Assembly: GCA_020744425.1 (NCBI GenBank)
Contig: JAGMUV010000002.1
Coordinates: forward strand, 2,028,501 to 2,092,500
Source of the DNA: Dactylonectria macrodidyma
Taxonomy: Eukaryota; Ascomycota; Sordariomycetes; Hypocreales; Nectriaceae
Reading direction: 5' to 3'
DNA length: 64,000 nucleotides
Of this stretch, positions 10,465 through 20,234 are shown piece by piece. How positions within the stretch are numbered: position 1 is the first letter of the stretch; each line of letters opens with the position of its first letter. The notes under the pieces were generated by a model. The model saw only the letters and a program-made list of their open reading frames with translations, was not told the origin of the DNA and made no database searches. Position numbers and translations under genes: made by a program.

Positions 10465-12210
10465 TCAAGATTCCGCACTGATGGGCTCTCCGTTCAACCC
10501 GTAGGTGACCTTTTGCTTGCCCTTCTTGCTCTTTTTTTTCTTGGTAGCGTCGTCTTCGTCGTCGGCAAAGAGCTCCTCGCGCTTCTTGCGCATGATCTCG
10601 GCCTGCTCATCGGCGACGCGCTGCTGCTCGGCCTCGAAGTCCTCCTGTATCTTGCGCTGCTCGGCCTCGATGGACTCGACGGACTCGAACTCTGCGCCAG
10701 TAAAGGCCTTGTACTCGTCCAGGTCCAGTTTGATGGTCTTCTCGCCGACGACGGCGGAGGTGATGCGGCGCGGGCAGTGGCGCTCCTCGCGGTTGTACTT
10801 GAGCTTGACGTGGCGCCGCTGCTTGCCGGGAAACATCTTTGAGATCATCTCGAAATCGGTGCCAAACATGCGCAGGCCGCGGTAGAAAAGCTCCGTCTCT
10901 GGCTCGGTCCAGATGTTGGGGCCCTTGAGCTTGGACGTGTTCATAAATGAGTTGCTGGTGATGAGTCTGGTAAAGTCGTTTTCCTCCACCGTTTCCATGT
11001 CCCCGAGTGCCGCCGCAGCGCGCGCGTGTCGGTCGACGGCCAGAGAGCTCTGGTCGACCACAATCTGTCCATCCACAATGCGAAACTGGGGTCCCGATGC
11101 GGGAGCCGGTGCGGATGCGGCAGCCGGGCTGCCGTTCTTAGGGCGAGGTCCAGTTCCTTCGGGAGTTGCTGAGTTGTCGCGCTCTCCACTCGGATCCAAG
11201 TCAATTTTTGCCTTGAGTCTGGCCCGTCGTTCTCGTTCTCGCAATTCGTCATGACGACTGAATTTCTTGCCAATGTGCAGATCCTTAGTTAGGTCCGCCA
11301 TCTTCAACTGTTGCAAATCCACGACCTGGTTCTCTGAATCTTCTGGGGTAATTGATCGGGCTCGTCTACTCCTTGTCTGTCCTTCCCCGTTGGTCTGTGT
11401 GGTTGCCTTACGTTTCCTTGGTTGCTTTGGTGCTGCATCTGCTTCTTCTTTGGTGGCCTTCCTCTGACGCTTCTTTGGCCTCGCGCTCTCACCTTCTTCT
11501 CCAGTCTCTTCTTGCGCGGTTTTGGCCGCTTGTTTCCTGGTCCTTGGTTTCGGCGCCGGCCTTTTGCGGTCCTCTTTGGGTGGTTGAGGTGTGGTTTCAA
11601 CAGACTCGGCTGGGGTGATCGAGGGCGCGCTATCTGTGGTCGCAACCTCGTCTAGAACTTGGGACGCCGGTGTTGAGACTTCCGCGGGTGTAGGTATGGC
11701 TGCCTGGTTCTGGTGTGAGTCATCTAGTGTATTGATATATTGAGTCAAAGCTGGCGGCGCTTGTTCCGGTATGGTGGTTGGTGCCGACTTGAGCGCAGCT
11801 TCGGACTCCCTCTCTACGACGTCAACGACTATTTCCCTCTCAGAGGTAGCTTCCGCGGGCGCGTCGCTGGGCTCCTGAGGTTTTTTACTCGAAGTCTTAT
11901 CGGCCGTGGTTGCGCCATCGGGTGTCGCATGCTCAAGAATTGAATGTGGTGGTGTTGAAGCGGGGCGAATGAGTTTATGAGCCTCTTGTGGCTTGGCGGC
12001 AGTAGAATCGCCCAGAGCGGCCACGGCAGTAGGCGCCTCATCAATTTCTTGAAAGGTTGATTGTGGCTGCGAATCAATGGAAGGCTGGCTCGGAGGAATC
12101 CTCGTGGGTTGTAATGGTGGTGCTGGTGCTGGAACCGCGGGGCGGGCTCGACCGGAGGGAATCTTGGGCTTGAAGGCTAGCCCGCCTTTCTTCTTGAACA
12201 TAGAACTCAT
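10465..12210 (-). CDS. bdp1: TFIIIB subunit B'' (Bdp1), RNA polymerase III initiation factor
   Basis: Bdp1 joins TBP and Brf1 in TFIIIB to recruit RNA polymerase III and open promoters of tRNA and 5S genes in the nucleus. The single-exon frame encodes 581 aa and starts MSSMFKKKGGLAFKPK; this Lys-rich start is typical of the family as I remember it. The first 290 residues are disordered and rich in Pro, Ala, Thr and Glu, with a basic Lys/Arg stretch at about 215-285 that fits nuclear localisation. The diagnostic part is the Myb/SANT domain at about 430-480 (IWTEPETELFYRGLRMFGTDF, then MFPGKQRRHVKLKYNREER). A charged helical region and a Lys-rich tail follow. It is divergent from bre1, with about 0.5 kb between the starts. 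Confidence 0.93.
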   Translation of the reverse strand: MSSMFKKKGGLAFKPKIPSGRARPAVPAPAPPLQPTRIPPSQPSIDSQPQSTFQEIDEAPTAVAALGDSTAAKPQEAHKLIRPASTPPHSILEHATPDGATTADKTSSKKPQEPSDAPAEATSEREIVVDVVERESEAALKSAPTTIPEQAPPALTQYINTLDDSHQNQAAIPTPAEVSTPASQVLDEVATTDSAPSITPAESVETTPQPPKEDRKRPAPKPRTRKQAAKTAQEETGEEGESARPKKRQRKATKEEADAAPKQPRKRKATTQTNGEGQTRSRRARSITPEDSENQVVDLQQLKMADLTKDLHIGKKFSRHDELRERERRARLKAKIDLDPSGERDNSATPEGTGPRPKNGSPAAASAPAPASGPQFRIVDGQIVVDQSSLAVDRHARAAAALGDMETVEENDFTRLITSNSFMNTSKLKGPNIWTEPETELFYRGLRMFGTDFEMISKMFPGKQRRHVKLKYNREERHCPRRITSAVVGEKTIKLDLDEYKAFTGAEFESVESIEAEQRKIQEDFEAEQQRVADEQAEIMRKKREELFADDEDDATKKKKSKKGKQKVTYGLNGEPISAES

Positions 12211-12714
12211 TGCGGAAGCGAAGAGGATCCCTTATAACGATGAGGGTTCGGGAGTCGGTCAGTCACCTTACATTGCGCATTCGACCTTGTACTTGAAGGA
12301 TTAGAAAATTGAAGGCGCCCGTCACTCTGAGAAAATGCGGGATGGTGGAGAGGCAGCCTAGTCCAGCGAAGTTTAGCCGGCATGCAAATCGATAAGGGAG
12401 TCGCCAAATCAGGCTAGCTTACCGCTAAGCCCCTTTGAGGTGGAGAGCGCGCTTCTCGATCTACTGCTCAACTTCGAAATTTCAACTCCTGGCCCGACAA
12501 ACGTCCCATCAGCACCACACGACTTCTCTGCGCCACCTATTCATGATAACACGCACGCCCTGTCTCGGCAAGGGATTTGGCTCTATTGCGCGTTCAAGAC
12601 CGATCCCTGGCTCTCTTTTCGTCTCGCGCCTCGCTTGCACCCACTGGCACGCGACTTCTGATGCCTCTCACAGCGACCCCCTCTGCCTCACCCCGTCCAT
12701 CCACGCTCGCTAAG
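12211..12714. promoter_or_regulatory. Divergent promoter region between bdp1 and bre1
   Basis: About 0.5 kb separates the two start codons, so the promoters must share this interval. An in-frame ATG at 12661 and an open frame back to 12577 precede the chosen bre1 start, so part of it may be coding. No clear TATA element was seen. Confidence 0.6.
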
Positions 12715-15287
12715 ATGGAGGACAGGAAGAGGCCTGCCATCAGCAGCGCCGACGACCTGGCTCCTCCTAGCAAGAGAGTCGCCGTCAATGGGTCCAAGGC
12801 CAAGGACGACGCCCTCGAGATGAAAGAGGAGGGCTGGATTGAGGTAAGTGTCCAACAACGCATTTTCCTATTGCGAGTGCTCGCGGCCCGTCCTACCGTC
12901 TTGCCACCACGCCTGTGTTGTTATGTGAGGGCTTGCGCACTCGGGATCGCTGCATCTTCTTATCAGAGTCCGATGCTGGACCACTCAGCTCACCAAGCCA
13001 GCGATGATGTTCGCTCCTCAGCGACAGAAGTCTCCAGCTATGAAGATGCGTTCTGAATGCACCCGATTTCCCGCGCCCTCGCACATATTCCACAAACACG
13101 TACACCATTTTCGACGCGCTGAGCACGAAAATTGCCGCTGACCTCGGTTAACCAGGCCTACACGAAAGGATCCATCTATCGACAGATGCAAGAATACAGT
13201 CGCAAAGCGGCAACTGCTGAATCGCGACTTGAAGAACTCCATAAACGATCTGTACATCATGACGACCACTTAAGAATTATTGATGCTTGGTGGCGACAGG
13301 TTTGTTTGTGAAAGGCGACATTGTTTGATCTCGGCTGATATTAGGCAGGTTCTTGAGGAGCTCGAACTCATAGCAGAGTCAACTGTATCAATCTCGTCAA
13401 CCTCTTCCGGTATGAGCCTTATTTCCTTTGCTGTGCGCATTTGCTGATGTGATGTCAGATCCACCCTTTCTAAGTGGCGTGAGCTTCAAAGACCTTCACG
13501 ACTTTCAGAAACACCTGCAAGACAAGGGCAAGGCAATCAAATCGAAAGCCGAAACACTCCTCACTCGACTAGCTGCCAATCGTGGAGAGATTGCCCCGGA
13601 TGCGGCCGCCCTGGAGGTCAAGCTCACCAAGCTTTTGGCCACACAAAAGGACTATTTGTTCAAACTAGATCGACTGAGCGGCGAGAAAGACCAACTTTCG
13701 GAACAACTGAACGCGGCAACTTTGCGATACTTCAAGGCGGAGAAGAAACTGGACCGCGCCAAGAGCTCCCAGGTGCAGAAGTTGGAACAACAAGCCTTTG
13801 CCAATGCTACGCGCCCAGCAGCAGGCGGGGACAGTGGCTCAGAAGGCTCCGAGGCCAACGGCGCTTCCGGTGAATTGTTGCTCAAGTACGAGGAGGCCAC
13901 CGCAGCCGCAACGAAGCAAAAGGAGCAGCTGGACACCATTCTAGCGGAGATCAAAACCATTCAGGACGAAAACTCGAGTCTCAAGGCGCGGAGGGAGACG
14001 TTGACGGACGAGGATTTTATTCGAACAGACGTATTCAAGCAGTTTAAATGCCAACACGAGGACCTTATCAAGCGGATCAACAACCTGGAGGCTACGAACA
14101 AGCAGCTGCGAGAAGAGGCCGAGAAGCTGCAAGCGGAACGTTCTGCATTCCGCACGCAGCTAGAAGTCGACGCGAGCCAAGTTACTCAGGAGCTGGAAGC
14201 GGAGATTATGGCTCGAGATCAGGATTTGGCTCGCGTTCGCTCGGCAAGGGACGAAATTCTAGCTGAGAACATGCAACGCAAGGCGAACATGGATCAGGAA
14301 CGGACTTCAGTCGCTCATGTCAAAGAGCTTGTTGCTGCCAAGGACGATCGCATCTTGGCTCTCGAATCCGAAATCGCACGTCTCAAGTCCAACGAGGACG
14401 AAGAGATGACCAACGCGGACGATGAGGAAGTTTCAGTTGATGTTCTCCGACAAAAGTACAAAAAATTGGAACAAGACTTCCGATCCATTAACCAAGAACT
14501 GCCGTCGATAGAGAAGGCTTACAAGAAGATGAAAGATCTGGCTCAGAAGAAGGTTCTTGATTTCACGGCCCTAGAAGAAAGGGTCAGCATCTTGATCGCA
14601 GAAAAGAGCAAGGCGGACCAGAAGTATTTTGCCGCTCGCAAGGACGCGGACACGAGGAACAACGAAATCCGATCCCTCCGACATCAAAACAGCAAGAGCT
14701 CGGAAATTATTGCGCAGCTGAAGGATCTTGAATCCCAAAATCGAACTTTGCTAGGCAACCTGGAAAAGCAATTGACGGATCTGAAGCAGTCGAATGCCAC
14801 CCTGGCCTCGGAGAACAAAAAGATGGAAGCGACAAGCCTAGAGGCAGTGCGACGGACAGAGTCTCTCAACAAGCAGGTGGGCGATCTGACCAGTCTGGTC
14901 AAGTCCAAGGATGCCGCATCTGCTGTGGTAAGGGAGCGGAACACAATGCAAGAGACTGAGGTGGAGAAGCTCAAGGTCCGCGTCGAGCATGTGCAAAAAG
15001 ACCGCGATAACTGGAAGTCGAAGGCCTTGAGTAATTCGTCAGAGGAGGAGGAGATGCTTCGGGTAAGGCTCATCAACGTTTAGTATGTTGAATTACACTG
15101 ACTCCGTCACCAGACCTTTGCGTTATGCACCATTTGCCGCAACAATTTCAAAAACACGGCACTCAAGACCTGCGGTCACCTCTTCTGCAACCAGTGCGTG
15201 GACGACCGAATCAGCAACCGCATGCGCAAATGCCCTACATGCTCTCGCGCTTTCGACAAGATGGACGTGATGCCTGTGCACCATTGA
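12715..15287 (+). CDS. bre1: E3 ubiquitin ligase Bre1 (histone H2B monoubiquitination)
   Basis: With the E2 Rad6, Bre1 attaches one ubiquitin to histone H2B, which promotes H3K4 and H3K79 methylation during transcription. I read five exons: 12715-12843, 13156-13299, 13349-13409, 13459-15062 and 15114-15287, giving 703 aa, the usual size. The body is almost entirely heptad-like coiled coil. The last exon encodes a C3HC4 RING (residues 647-703; Cys651, Cys654, Cys666, His668, Cys671, Cys674, Cys686, Cys689) and the protein ends VMPVHH. Start choice: ATG 12715 ([10 protein letters not shown]) has A at -3. An in-frame ATG at 12661 would add 18 residues ([10 protein letters not shown]...), and some homologues may carry such a leader. 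Intron 1 (312 nt) is much longer than the other introns (49-51 nt). Confidence 0.94.
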
Positions 15288-15788
15288 CCGAGCAGGGGAT
15301 TCCCCCTTCTCCAACACTCCAATGCATACCTTCTCATTTCAACACCCATTCCAACACCCGTGTCACGATACCTCGACCTTTTTTTCCTACTTTAATCAAG
15401 TTTCTCAAGCATTGTACAATCCGTTACTGCTTTATTTCTGGTGGTTTGGCTTGGTCTAGGAAGGCCAATCTGTCCAGGGTGGCGAGCGGATGGGGGATTC
15501 CGATCCAGCAAATTCCGACGCTTCTTTCTTCTTCTCTGGGTTAGATGGTCGCTGCGTTTGGAAAGTTTATCGTGTAATTTTATTAGCCAGGAGGAGCAGA
15601 AGATATGCTCGACGGCGTGTATATACGGTGTAGCGGAAGAAGCGTTAGGCAAGGCACACAACGTGGGGAGGGGGCGCGGTGGACGAGGTCTGCTGGATAA
15701 ATGCAAGGAGTCGATTAAGCTACCAAAAACCTCTCGCTGAGCAGTGATGCCATATCCCAATTACCGGACACCTAACTTGCTAGCCTGT
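15288..15788. other. Convergent intergenic region between bre1 and the SARAF-like gene
   Basis: Both 3' ends lie here. T-rich stretches occur near 15380 and 15520-15535. No gene was recognised. Confidence 0.6.
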
Positions 15789-16667
15789 CTATCTCCGACT
15801 GGTGGAGCCGAAGCCAGTACTCTCGTGACGGTTAGATGTGTTTGAACCGGACGATGACGATCTTCCGTTTGAGCCGCTACCCCACCTGGTATTGCCTCGT
15901 CCAATGCTTCCATAGCTATCATGATGTCCGTGGTGGTTGTTTCCCCTTCCAGCCATGTAGCCAGCCGCGGCCCCTCCAGCCATGCCAGACCAGAAGCCTG
16001 GGGTCCAACTACCCTGGTTGGACGGCTTCGTGCCTGGGTAAGGGGGAGGAGGGTCATTTCCAGGTCCCCAGCCAGGTCCCCAGCCTCCGCCACCGTTACG
16101 ATGGATGCGATCACGTCGAATTCCTCGGTTCTCCTGCGCTCTGATGCAGGCCGAATAGATGATGAATCCGAGGATGAGAACGAAGATGATGGTGAAGAGC
16201 ACGGCGCTCCAGTCAGGACCGCCACGGCCGAGCCAGCCGCCGTTGGCGAGGTCGGGATATCGTCGTTCACCCTTGCTGGTCAGTGCGAGGCGGTATTCGA
16301 CGCCGCAAGAGCCCTTGAGGATATACTGGTCGTCGGGAGACGAGTAGCCTTCGCATATGACATCGGTGCTGCCGAGCTTGAGCTCCTCGGGGAGCGACGC
16401 CGAGCAGCTCCACTGGATGTCCTCGTCGCCGTACTGGGAGCCCTGGTTGGTGCAGCGCATCACCTCGACGCTGTAGAGGTCGCAAATGGCTCGGGAGGAT
16501 AGGCAGCGGAGCTGGGGGATGGGGGGGACGCGGCGATGCGCTGTCTGGGCGCCGTTGCCGCGGAGGGTGAGCGACTCGACATCGGAGAGGAGGATGGCAT
16601 TCTTAGGGCGCGTGGCGACGGCCAATGCCGGCATGGCCAAGTAGAAGGCCAGTGTAGTGGGGATCAT
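15789..16667 (-). CDS. SARAF-like single-pass membrane protein (TMEM66 family)
   Basis: In animals SARAF sits in the endoplasmic reticulum membrane and helps inactivate store-operated calcium entry. The role of fungal members is not established. The frame is intact at 292 aa with no intron. It has an N-terminal signal peptide (about 1-19), a lumenal domain with six cysteines (55, 62, 72, 88, 105, 121) and motifs such as IQWSCSASLPEELKLGSTDV and CEGYSSPDDQYILKGSC, a single membrane helix at 154-174 (AVLFTIIFVLILGFIIYSA), and a cytosolic tail rich in Gly, Pro, Asn and Ser, including PPPPYPG and a GGAAAGYMAGRG patch. The lumenal cysteine pattern and the Gly/Pro tail match the family. It is convergent with bre1; upstream lies a 3.6-kb gap before the ABC transporter. 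Confidence 0.88.
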   Translation of the reverse strand: MIPTTLAFYLAMPALAVATRPKNAILLSDVESLTLRGNGAQTAHRRVPPIPQLRCLSSRAICDLYSVEVMRCTNQGSQYGDEDIQWSCSASLPEELKLGSTDVICEGYSSPDDQYILKGSCGVEYRLALTSKGERRYPDLANGGWLGRGGPDWSAVLFTIIFVLILGFIIYSACIRAQENRGIRRDRIHRNGGGGWGPGWGPGNDPPPPYPGTKPSNQGSWTPGFWSGMAGGAAAGYMAGRGNNHHGHHDSYGSIGRGNTRWGSGSNGRSSSSGSNTSNRHESTGFGSTSRR

Positions 16668-19600
16668 GACCGCGGGGGTGATGGTGGGTTATGATGGTGA
16701 TGATGCGTGATGGGAATGATGATGGTTTTGAGACAAGACAGGCTGACACTGGTGCTGGTTCCAGTGTCCAAATCCTGGAATGTGTGATGACTCAAGAGAA
16801 GGAAACACAACTGTCCACAAAGAATACTAGTAGGTGGGCGAGGTAACACGTGGAGGACAATAAAGCCGTGAGGCTGACAGTGGGAAAGGTTGATGGGCGC
16901 CAGAAGCCGCCGTCGAGGTCAAGCTAATGAAAGAATGGTAGTGCGACGTGGCGAGGAACGTCATCGAGCCAGTGGGAGTTGGGGCAAAGGCCAAAAAAAA
17001 ATCGTCTGAGGTGAGGTGTGTCTGTCTAGGGTAGCCATGAGCCGCAAGTAGCCTCAGATGCGCAATCCTTAATACCTTACAGGCCTCAGCAGTAAAGTGT
17101 GCGACTCGGACCGTGGAAATGCCATGGTCGATCTTTCTTCCGTAAACAGAAACCCCGCGTTTTATATAAGTGTAGGTCGAAAGTGTATTACATGGTAGAG
17201 GTCACCTTAGAAGCGGTGACTTGACTTGCTTTACCTGTAATCTAGCTTCGCGACTATCAACCTCAGGCTGGGAACCGATCCCCTTCGTCTCACAATACGG
17301 ATATGTACTGTGTATGTATGGAAAAAACCGTTAGCCACACCCGCCTCGCTGTAAGCCACCTGCACCGCGGCGGTACAGGGTCTTCAGAGACACCTTCGTT
17401 GCGAAGTGAGTCAGGAGTGCGTCACACGGCGAGGTGAATAATTCCGGATGCCGGCATTCGAGGCAGGCAACCGTGACTCGATCATTTTGTCATGTATGAA
17501 AGGGATTCGGGATCATGTTAAGCTCAGGACTGGCAGCCAGCGTCATGCGTAAGATTCCGGCACACGGCCCCTTCAAGTCTCCCGGTTTATACGTACCAGA
17601 CATGCAGAGGCGCGAAGAGACAAGGGTTGCACGTGTAGACATTTCAATTCGGTAATAAGGCTGATCGACGGCAAGCACGTAAGTGAATGGTGCTACGCGG
17701 GAAGCAGACCTTCACGGTGCGGAACAGAAAAGGCGACGTCCCGGCTATGGTGTGCTTCTAACATCACAAGCGAGCCATGCGGGGATCCACCACTGGGATC
17801 CATCGATGGGAACTCCCCCCGGTTGCAGATTTATTAGGAGTAGGCGGTTCAGCCCAAGCAGTACGTAGCCAGAGTCAATTGAAGAACGATTATGGAGAAG
17901 AGGCGACCTTTCAATGAACCCCACTGACATCGTACCCTGTCCATTCAGCGGCGAGCGCTAGAAGCGGGTTTGCGGCTATTGGGGAGTCGAGATTTGTGAC
18001 CGGGATTCGGAGGCTGAGTCCGCCGTGCAAGGCCCTTTTGGTATTTTGGTGGTTGATGCTACTGGATCCAGGAGGAGGGTTTTAAAGGATTGCGGTGACC
18101 GGAGCAAGCTGACACCGATTTCCGACTAGTGAAGATCTCTGAGGTCGGCATAATTGGCCACCCGACTGCCCGGTTCAGGGTGAGTAAGACTAAACAACGA
18201 AAGAAAGATAAAAGACGATGAAGTGGATATTAACCCATGAATAGAAATGAGTCAAGACAAGGGACCGTTTGAATGTGCTACGAAGTACGTACTTGCAATG
18301 TGATGCAAGGTGCTACGCAGCGTTACGGCGTACGACTGCTGGGTGCTGCTCAGAACCTCATCGAGGTGCGACTCTGCAGAGCTTGCACTCGTACGATGCG
18401 ATCGATCCTATTCTATTCCTGTGTTCGACGTGACGGGGCAGAATGAAGGCCAAGTGTTCGGTGGGTGAAAGATATCGAATGTTACTCTCGCATGGAGATA
18501 AGCATCGGGGCCATGTTGCAGATGAGATTTGCGATGGGGACTCTGGATCAGAGATGGCTGCATGTTAGTGCTCCGTACTGGGAAACAAACGACGGTTCCA
18601 GATTGCCATGATCCAATACTGGCATACCTAGTATGGAATGAGGACACGACGCACACACAGGACTGTGCCGACGTGCCGAACTTGATTAATCATGACGTAC
18701 TCCCCGTTCGAGTCTGCACGTCTGCGAGACTCGAGACCGGCCTAGAGGTTGCGGCGCCACGGAAGCGAAAGCGAAGGCAGAGAAGCCCAGCGAATCGCGA
18801 TTCGGCGCCGGATCGGCTACTACAGGGTCGTATTGAACCCGAAAACAGGCACCGTTTCGAGATGACAAGCGCAAGCCTCCCCGGCCAACGAACCCTCCAG
18901 AGCCATTCCCCAACTCCGGTTCTCCACCCTTCGGCCGACAAGAAGGGAACCCTGGCAAGAGCTGGCAAAGCTGGCTGGCCCGCGAGCCAACAAGCGCACG
19001 CCTCTCAAGATGAGGCCCACGGGCTCGGGCTGGTTCAACACTCCGAGTGATCATCAGCGAGAAAGCGTTGTCTGATGTGCGAGCACTGCGTATTTCTGAG
19101 ATGGGTAATTGAGACATGTAGCGGGATGGGCCAACCGCTTCTCTCGGCCGTTGCCGCACTTGGCTTTGCCTCTTGCCTCTTGCCCAAGTGTCATCTGGAG
19201 GCCGTATTTGGCAGCGGAGTTAGGTCTCGTGCATATCGAGGGTCAAGGGGGCGGCGTTAGGAATTGTGATCCCGCCCCCGGGTTGTACGTGAGGATATCC
19301 CAGGGATCGGCCTTGGCTTGCGATTAAGACGAAGCACCAGAATCGTCTCACAATGTTCCTGAACCGAGCCGGATGGTGGGGGTTTGCAAGGCCCGCAAGA
19401 CTTGCTGCAATAGCCTGTAGCGCGGTAGGGTCTTACTCACCTAAGCGGGCTGGGCCCCTTCTAGGTGCTCTGGGGTACTTTATTAGGCGGTTCCCTGGCC
19501 CCCGCCCACAGGATTGGTACCTAGAAGTCTGAACCCAGTGCACGTTTGCGTACTTAGAGGGTGTGATTAGCAGGCTGTAAAAGGTCGCCTGGGCTCTCCC

Positions 19601-20234
19601 GTTGCCCCCTTGGGTACAGCATGTCGCCTCATCCCGTCTGTAGGTACCTATTAATTACAGTGTGATTGCACTGTGTGATTGTGCGAACACACACACACAC
19701 ACTGTGCACAACACCAGGGGCGTGGCTCCAGACGGGTTTCCGGTCTGCTGGAGGTGGGATGGAGATGGAGAGCCGGCCAACACTAGAGTGCAAGGGAAGG
19801 GAAGGTGCGCATGGTCGGGACCCTTTTTGTCTCCCGCCCGACTCTGGCCTGGTATGACCCGGTATGGCAAGGTCTTTAACGTCGAGATTCCGCGTCGGTT
19901 TTTTTTTTTTTAATTGCTGTGTACTATTATTCACTCCTCTGCAAATGACCGTCGTCGAGCGCTCATCCATCTCGAGCCTGTGTCTCTCCAACTTGGTTTC
20001 TTGACTTTCAGGTCATGTCGCCGTGCCGTCATTAGCGCCTCTCCCCCGTGCCGTTGCCCACCTTCATGCTGCGCAGCTGTTAACCACGCACACCTGAACC
20101 AACAGGTTCGCACCTTCCCTTCAGCTTCAAGCTTTGCGACTGCGTTCTCCACAACCCGTCTCGCGAAATTCTAACCTTGCCTCCTGGGCAGACGCCCTCG
20201 CATCTCACGGCTCTTCTTCGACTCCTCCTTCGCA
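16668..20234. other. Large intergenic region between SARAF-like gene and ABC transporter
   Basis: About 3.6 kb with no recognised gene. The longest open frames (for example plus strand 18529-19050, and minus strand 18686-19159) are mutually overlapping shadows with no domain I know. A (CA)n stretch lies at about 19686-19701, an ACAGTG/CACTGT inverted repeat at 19657-19674, and a run of T at about 19900-19911. The last 300 bp are pyrimidine-rich and form the leader of the transporter gene. Confidence 0.55.
19657..19674. promoter_or_regulatory. 6-bp inverted repeat with 6-nt spacer, ABC transporter promoter
   Basis: ACAGTG at 19657-19662 and CACTGT at 19669-19674 flank TGATTG, followed by another TGTGATTG copy. 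It lies about 560 bp before the transporter ATG. A role in regulation is only a guess. Confidence 0.3.

Noticed and set aside
18529..19159. Overlapping open frames on both strands between the SARAF-like and ABC genes
   Set aside because: Mutual shadows without known motifs or convincing splice partners.
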